This document shows, piece by piece, positions 47,363 through 64,000 of a DNA stretch of 64,000 bases. The position numbers were made by a program, and so were the translations under genes. The notes below the pieces were generated by a model. That model saw only the letters and a program-made list of their open reading frames with translations. It had not been told where the DNA came from and did no database searches. This DNA comes from Leptoclinus maculatus (taxonomy: Eukaryota; Chordata; Actinopteri; Perciformes; Stichaeidae): the NCBI GenBank assembly GCA_032191485.1, contig JAVDOI010000002.1, positions 8,044,120 through 8,108,119 on the forward strand, given 5' to 3'. Positions within the stretch are counted from its first letter, which is position 1. Every line of letters starts with the position of its first letter.

Positions 47363-48439
47363 GGACTCTCAACATCACACACATTCCTCTCACTCTTTCT
47401 CTAACCAACTCTGGACTGGGCTCTGCTGATAGCAGAATGGTGGGAGATAAAGTGAGAGGTCTGCGATGGATACATTTATAAAGTCCACCCAGGCGTAAGG
47501 AAGGAGAGGGTAATCTATAGTACTTGTTTTGAAAAAGATGATAAGTTAATTAAAGATTTGTCTTTGCTACATTGTTTCAGAATGTGTGGAAAGCAGCAGA
47601 GTGTTTTTAACATCAAGGAAAAACAGTTTGATTGCTTTAAATGATGAGATGATAAATCGTGAATAATAAATGCAATTAGTCTGTTATATATGCTGGAACG
47701 ATTCATTAACGTAACTTCTTTTTGTTCTGATTTGCCAGAGGTAAACATAGCTATATGCATATAGTCGTCGCTGTGTCTTCAGTTTGTGTGGAATAAGTGT
47801 GCACACCATATTTCAGAAATGTCTCGGCTTAATAAAATTTTCTTTCTACCTCCCAGTGGTCATACTTATTGTTCAAGGCCACAGAGGTGATTGTACATCA
47901 TTCTGTGTTGAGTGTAATCAAAATCAGGAGATAATTGCATCCCCATTAAAAAAATACTGTAGAAGATAAGCAGTCAGTTGCAATGTTTATTGTTGCCTCC
48001 TGAACAATTGCTCTGGTGATGCCTCAAAATGGATACAATAGTTTATCTGCCTTGGGTAGCTTTGACAGCGTAGTGGAAGTTTTTAAACAACGGCTGTTTG
48101 GGAAGAAATTAAAACCTCTTTGCAACTAATGATGGGGTTCTTTTAAATATTTACAGATGCAATTTATTTATTTGGAAAAAAAGGAATGGTTCAGAGCAAG
48201 ATTTTAGATATGTTTTATACCAATCATTTAGTTTTCAAACCATTATCGCGAATGTTATTTATAACAAACATTTACCAGGACGCCCTCTGTGTCCAGACCA
48301 ACAAACAAAACGTCAAAGTCATAAAATGGACGAGGTATGTTAATAAAGAGCAAGAGTTGGTGATAAAAATAGAATCAATTAATTACACTTCTAGGATTTC
48401 TCCTTTGAGAGGATAAAACGGTCCTCAGGGTCCTCATTA
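47363..48439. other. phb1-znf652 intergenic region
   Basis: About 1.1 kb of AT-rich sequence in which I recognise no gene, RNA or repeat family. The same neighbours occur in human (PHB1-ZNF652), in the same tandem orientation as far as I recall. Confidence 0.6.
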
Positions 48440-48854
48440 TTATTTCATCAATCAAGATTTGAACTCAGCGCGTGTGCGCGCACGCCGTACCCTGTCTGGT
48501 CTGGAAGGGAGACGAGAAGAATCCAGACCCAGACACTGAGGCGCGCGCCTGCACAGACAGCGGCCTGAATACCTCGGATGAGCGCGGGACGGCGGCGGTG
48601 GTACGCGCGAGAGAGCTTGGCCGGGCCACGTAGCGGGGTCTGAAGACACCGGTGCGCAGGTATCTCCGCAGCCCACACGGGACATCAACAAATACTCTCC
48701 CACACATTTTGCACAAAAATACCATTGGCGTTGCTCTTTCTAAATGCACATCCGCGAATTTAGAGACAGAGCGAGCGAGGAAAGTGCGCGTGCAACCCCG
48801 AATCTGTGCAACTCTGATTGCACGAACCCAAGAGGGAGGTCGCTCTCGACGGAG
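48440..48854 (+). promoter_or_regulatory. znf652: znf652 CpG-rich promoter and non-coding exon 1
   Basis: A dense cluster of CpG dinucleotides (for example GCGCGTGTGCGCGCACGCCG split across 48469-48487) stands out from AT-rich flanks. It ends at a GAG|GTAAGC donor at 48854/48855. The minus-strand frames here reflect composition only. No TATA box is seen, as expected for a CpG-island promoter. Confidence 0.6.
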
Positions 48855-49897
48855 GTAAGCCAGAAAAACCGACAACAAAAATGTTACTATATCATGTTAA
48901 TCTTATGCACTTAAATGTATGTCAAGCATGGCTATTGCTCGAGGAAGCACTTGTAGGTCACCGGTTAAATGGTCCGTGAGCTCAGCTAGCACCGACTTTG
49001 TGACAGTGTCGAGTTGAGTGGGTTTGATCGGTACAGCAGGCTGGGTTTGTTAGGAAAGCGGCGCTTCTCATCTTGCACCTCAAGAAAGAAAGACACATTG
49101 ATAACAAAGCGTGACATCGGCTTTTCATCTTTGCTTCGTGATGGTCCGATAACTGTCACAGCTCACCCCTTAAAGAGCAGTATCGAAATAGATTTGAACG
49201 TTAATGCTAAATATCTGACGTTAGCTTTAAGCTAACTAGCCCTAATCTGGGCGGTTTTGGGTTTAAAAAAAAAAGTGAGTCTAGTGTCTGTTGTGAGCTA
49301 ATGCATGTCAGCAAATATTAGCCTTTAGGTGGTGTAGCTCGTGCAGGGTACTATGGTTGTTTTTGAGGTTGAGTAACATTTGCCTGCACTAACATATCGA
49401 ATGGCTGCATCTTGAGCTAATGTAGCCAAGTTAGCTTGTCATGTGTATGCACTGTGCAGGTCAGTACCCATGGAGTGTTGCTAGCTAGCTAAGTAGCCTA
49501 AGTTGGCTAGGCCTGCACGGTGTTACTGCTGGTCGTTGCACAGTGTTGCCTTTTAGTTTTCACCTTTTGCTTTGCTCTGTATTCACTGCGATGTTAACTC
49601 CAAGTCTTGGGAGCTGAACAGATTGCCCTCAGCAAGATGTAGCCAAACACCAGACAGTAGCCGCTGCACTGTACCTCGTACAAAATGATATATATTATTA
49701 TTGTGATAGTAGTTGGTTTCGCACTTTGTAACCTCATTAGCCAGAAATAGTGAGCTTGTTGGACCGAATACTCCCGTTTGTATTTCAATTATGTTTTATT
49801 TTTAAAGAGATTTATGTTCCTATGTTATCTTTCCCTTATTTAGGACAGAGCTATCCCAGTTGTGAATATCAGTGGACTGCTGTCAGCATTGCTATTA

Positions 49898-49933
<36 letters not shown>
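49898..49933. repeat. (CT)n(GT)n compound microsatellite
   Basis: About 13 CT units followed by four to five GT units. Confidence 0.93.
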
Positions 49934-51589
49934 CAGTGATGAAAATAAAGAAACGTGGTTTGGGACAGCTTGGAGATACTACTCTCCCACTTTTCTATGA
50001 TGCTGCTCCATGACCCGATTAACGGGCTTGAGGGCCGGATCCTTACAGAGGCAGGGAGCACCCCTAGAGTGCACCACAACACACAGTGAGCCGGTTAAGG
50101 TCTTATGAGTTTGGACAGAGTGAGGAATGTGAACCTTCACACGGTCCTCTACAAGCTGCGAACAGGGAAAGCTCATTAAAGTCTAGACTTTGGAGGGAGC
50201 GTGGATTTGAGGAGCACTGCTGCATTAGAAGAGGTAAATGTGATGCCCTTTTTTTTACGGCTTTGTGGATCTCACCTGCTTTACCGTCACAGACCAAGCA
50301 TTTGTGAACACTTGCACCAGTTCATTTTAGTGCCTTTTGCAGTAAAGCTCCCATCCTGTGTCATTCAAATCTCAAACCACAGTAGCATGTATCTAGTATA
50401 TGACTGGCTTTGTGGCTAACCCTACCCAAAATGAGTTTTGGTTTCTCTGAAGCATGATTTGAGGAAAACTATAAATTGGTCATCGTTGAGTAAACGTTGA
50501 TTGCTGAGCGTTGGTACTTATTTGGATAACTTCAGAGAGGCATTCATTCATGCACTTTTCTCTCCTTGTGTGTGCGTCAGGGTGCAGAGTTCCAGTAGGT
50601 TTGACCTCCCGATCCTACATGGTGATTTTGTATAATAATATAATAATAATAATTACCGGTGATATGTGGCGCTCTGCTTGATTCCCACATCAAAGGTCTG
50701 CATTATTTCACTGCGAGTGAAACTCTGAAATGACTCATCATTGATAATGATAAGCCAGTGGAAGGATTTTGGCTCTATGTGGGTTACATAACCACACTGT
50801 GTGTTTGTGTATTTGCACATGTGCTTTTTGGGACCGTTTTTCAGCAGTGAATGTAGCACTTTTTTGATATCGTGGATGGTAAATGAAAATACATTGTTAG
50901 AGTTAGCTGTTGTATGTTCTTTCAACCCCATACACATTTATTTTAGCCGTCCATGTGCTTAAAAAAAAGAATGGAACATGGTGCGTGTTAAGTCATGTTC
51001 AGGCGGCAGTTTCTCATGCAATTTATGTTCCTCTGTCATCCAGACGCAGGATAATCTATTGGGCTCTATGTTTCAGACAGACATGTGAGTTGAGTTGCTC
51101 TGTCGGTGCAGAGCTCCCCCTCCCCTTGTGGTCTTAATGCTCTCGGAGCTGCTGTCCAATTCTCAGAAAGGATCAGAGTCAGTATGCACAGGAAGACAGG
51201 TGTGTCTTTGTGGAGAGACATATTCTACATGACTGGCTGTCACTTGAACTTGCAAAACTGGTCGAACATAAATTCATCTCTGTTTGGCTTTAATACAAAC
51301 TTGGCAAACATCCTTTAGTCACATGTATGGCTTGCGTATTTACATTATAGACAAGTGAGATGAAGTGACGGGAGGAACAGAAAAATCAGTTTAGGATTTG
51401 TTCCCAGAGAGATTATAGCAATGAACTGAGAATGAATTTGACAAGATTTTAAGATTGAGTTCACACAGAGCATCATTGGAATGATTCAGATTGTATTACT
51501 GATGATTTTGAGCAAGTGCAGCTTCTGTTCACTTTGAATTAGTGTTGGTATTGAACCCCCAGTGATAAAATATATATAAAAGGCACCAC

Positions 51590-51890
51590 CAATTCAATTC
51601 AATTCAATTTATTTTTGTATAGCCCAAAATCACAAATTACAAATTTGCCTCAGAGGGCTTTACAATATGTACACATGACATCATCTTGTCCCGGAACCCT
51701 CACATCGGAACAGGAAAAACTCCCCCAAAAAACCCCTTTAATGGGGAGAAAAGAGGAAGAGACCTTAGGGAGAGCAACAGAGGAGGGATCCCTCTCCCAG
51801 GATGGACAGAAGTGCAATAGATGTCAAGTGTTGAACAGCATAACAGAATTACAACACATTCAGTGTAATTTTAACACATTCAAATGAAAA
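51590..51890 (+). repeat. Dispersed teleost repeat ('tttttgtatagcccaaaatc' element)
   Basis: Begins with four 'attca' steps, then 'atttatttttgtatagccca', 'cctcagagggctttacaata' and 'aacaggaaaaactcccccaa'. This layout is common in teleost genomes, with the 'gtatagc..aaatcacaaat' and 'gggctttacaa' landmarks. Class not assigned. Confidence 0.7.
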
Positions 51891-53231
51891 CGTTTTTCAG
51901 TCGACATATACTACTCCAGAAAAAGTAGTAGTTATCAAAAATAATAAGACTTATAATGTCTGTAGTTGCGTATTTATGCTTTCTTTGTAAACAGAGGAGC
52001 GTTTTGTGTTAATAAAACAAAAGTTATTTGTGAAGACACAGAGGAGAGGATGTTTCCCATCTCCAAGAAAGGAAATGTGTGTTTTTTGTTTCTTGTTCAG
52101 GGAGATTTTCTATTGAACTACCGACCCTGGTGCACACTCATTGTGAGGTTGTTTGAGGTCAGCCAACTGTCAGCCAGCGGCACCCATGCAGCTCACAAAA
52201 GTAAAGCATATACAAATGCCATAAAAGCAAGATTTATTTGTTTTAATACTGGTTTTAGTTTTTTTCATTGTTTAACTTGCAGAAACATGACAATAACTGT
52301 GCGTTGCTCAGGCTTCATTGAAAAGTTAAAATACGGTTTCCTGTGGTTGTATCTGCGTTACAAAGCTCCTGGGCTGTGGTTACACAACGCTGTCTAACTG
52401 TCAATGGGAGGTTTTGCCTTTTGGTGTGTGTTGCTTTAAGAAAAAGACAATCTTCGGTTTAATCAGTGGAATTGCCATTGAGTTGGTGTTGCAGATCATT
52501 TTTGTTAATTGTGCCAAATGTAACACTGGAAAGTTTTTGAATATAGCAATTTATTGTTTAAGTCCATTGCAATTCATATTGAGCTATCACCACTGTTCCA
52601 ATGTTCTTGTGCTCTCAACCTCGTGTACAATGTTATCCGTCAATCTTTAAGACGATGTTTTCCATCTTCTTCTCATGAATGTGCTCTTAAATGAACAAGA
52701 CGTGTTATGGCGTGTCCCTCCAGAAAGCCAAACCATCTCTGCAGGTTATCTTGTAGTGAGGCGTTTCAGTTGTGACCTAGAAATATTTACAATAATGAAA
52801 ATGATAATCGTGCATTTTTATTTATAGACGTCTTTCAAAGCACTCAAGGACACCTCACAGGCACCGTTTAACAACGAGCAGCAGTGTATCAAGGCGTCCT
52901 ATAGTCCAACAAAACGGTGTTTACAATAAGAAGTGAATGCAATAAATATAAAATCTTCGTCAGTGCAAAACTCAATGTGGTTGTAGCCATTAGAGACAGT
53001 TTACGAAGGTGTGAATACACAGCTTTTGAACTTGAAGTCACTCACATTTATTTGTGAAGGCTGTGGTTTTGACTCCTACGCACAGAACTGAAACATTTGT
53101 GGTCAAACGAGGCGCTCGTTGTGTTGAAAACTTGACAGTAGTGGCTGTAGTTTCAGTTCAGACTATAGTAACACAAGAGAGTGGAAGGGCACCTTTTCTA
53201 AATCTCACATTTCTTCTGTCTTGTCTCCTAG

Positions 53232-53693
53232 GTAATGCACTGTAAATGGCCTTTCAAGCAATACACAGAGGTCCGTACAGCAGTTCCACGTCTGGCGTTC
53301 TGCAGGGCAGCAGCCTTCAGATAAACTGAATCTGGGATCTGCCTACACCTCGCATGCAGACTTGAGAGGAACTCCAAATGTTCAGCATCAAAGACACTGA
53401 GCCTTTGATTTAGAAGTTCGATTTTTAAGCATATGGAGCAAAAGCTGGAACGGATTTTATGTCTTTCCGACTGCATTTCCTACCCTGGACAGCATGGATG
53501 CTCTTTTTGAATCGGGTTGAATATCATTCGCCTCATCCCCTCCTTCCTGTCTCTTCAGTAGAAGGAGGGTGGGGGATTGGTGTGGCGTCCCCTGCCCCTC
53601 CTTGTAGAGTAGGCTAGTCTACCTTTGCACCATAGCAGTTACTCTTTTTTTTTTTTTTTTTTTTCACCAACTCCATCCCTCAATTCCCTCTTC
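53232..53693 (+). promoter_or_regulatory. znf652: znf652 5' untranslated part of exon 2, with upstream ORFs
   Basis: Runs from the CTCCTAG acceptor to the start codon. It contains an upstream ATG at 53235 opening a 28-codon frame (stop at 53319-53321), further upstream ATGs near 53493, and a run of 20 T at 53645-53664. Upstream ORFs may damp translation of the main frame; this is inference. Confidence 0.45.
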
Positions 53694-63335
<9,642 letters not shown>

Positions 63336-64000
63336 ACTGGGCCCCCCGGCTCTGCAGGCCCACACCAAACCACGCCTTGTTCCTCCTCTTCTCATAGTCC
63401 TGCCTCAGTCTCTCAGTTGCAGGGTCCCTGATCACAAGGGGGCTACTCTCAAACTGATTGAAATAAGTAAAGCTACACACACACACACACACACACACCC
63501 TCAGTGCACACCTTATTTAAGTAAGACCCCTACTTAAATGACTTTTACAACCTCTAAAAATATATACTCTTGAACATTTTCTTAGGAAATCTACAAAAGG
63601 ATTTCCGTGCGAGTTCTCCGTTTGTACATTAATGGGTGTAAAGTGTCTCCTTTTCATCAAAAGCTGCTGATGGGGGGGGGGGTCGACGTATGTATTACCT
63701 GAGCACCATCAAGGATCAGTGTCATTTAACGTTCCTCCTTATGTCGGCACATTGATCTCTGTGCACTTCCTCCCCATAGCAATACTCAACCTGTCCTGGT
63801 TGAACTGTAGAGCCTCACCCCCAAAGCAATATTTGATGAATGTTGTAACTGGTTCTACCCGAACATTTAGGCCAAGGTTGAGGCTTTCTGTCAGAGGGGA
63901 AACAGCAGCAGTGTACGATGTGGTGCCATAGGCTAAAGTAAGAAAGGGGGGGGGGTGTTTGTAGGGGACATTGGAATACAGGTTTTGTAAATGGTTAGTT
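63336..64000 (+). other. znf652: znf652 3' untranslated region, partial
   Basis: No canonical AATAAA is seen before the window ends, so the transcript probably continues. It includes a CA microsatellite at 63475-63498 and G-runs at 63674-63682 and 63947-63955. Confidence 0.6.

Larger units (their letters stand above)
48855..53231 (+). other. znf652: znf652 5'-UTR intron
   Basis: 4.4 kb between the non-coding first exon and a strong pyrimidine-rich acceptor (TGTCTTGTCTCCTAG) at 53231. It contains 'gctagctagct'-type sequence near 49480, a CT/GT microsatellite at 49898-49933 and a dispersed repeat at 51590-51890. A segment at 49937-50100, after a TGCAG, could be an extra untranslated exon, but its downstream donor is weak. 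Confidence 0.55.

Overview
This is nuclear DNA from a bony fish, most likely a percomorph. It has five intron-containing genes with GT/AG splice sites, vertebrate-length proteins, long CA/GT microsatellites, dispersed repeats I recognise from spiny-rayed fish (such as the 'gctaagctaagctaa' element near 18.0 kb and the 'acttaagtaaaagta' element near 4.1 kb), and no bacterial or viral gene organisation. Exon boundaries below were worked out by hand from reading frame, splice sites and remembered family sequence; no search was run.

Layout. (1) 1-2246, minus strand: the first two coding exons of rnd2, an atypical Rho-family GTPase whose later exons lie beyond the left edge. (2) 2247-8666: a 6.4 kb intergenic stretch between the diverging rnd2 and vat1. 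(3) 8667-32206, plus strand: vat1, a zinc-independent medium-chain dehydrogenase/reductase family protein of six coding exons, 470 residues, ending in an unusually long Lys/Glu/Asp tail. Its introns carry most of the window's microsatellites. (4) 32207-37875: the region between converging gene ends, with vat1 3' sequence. (5) 37876-42240, minus strand: a five-exon gene for a 1126-residue protein with an RBM43/DTX3L-type RRM-like N-terminus, KH-like segments, a degenerate RING-like cysteine cluster and a Deltex C-terminal domain. A perfect interferon-stimulated response element lies just upstream of its likely first exon. (6) 44.3-47.4 kb, plus strand: phb1 (prohibitin), 271 residues, behind a promoter with a CCAAT box and a near-perfect NRF1 site. 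(7) 48.4-64.0 kb, plus strand: znf652, a nine-finger transcriptional repressor, 686 residues, with a CpG-rich non-coding first exon; the window ends in its 3' untranslated region.

The genes do not form a pathway. The order matches two human 17q21 blocks, IFI35-VAT1-RND2 and PHB1-ZNF652, which are neighbours here but separated in human. The most interesting item is the Deltex-like gene: it occupies the place IFI35 holds next to VAT1 in mammals, has an RRM-like N-terminus like other interferon-induced proteins, and carries an interferon-type promoter element, yet ends as a Deltex-type protein whose RING has lost an expected zinc ligand.
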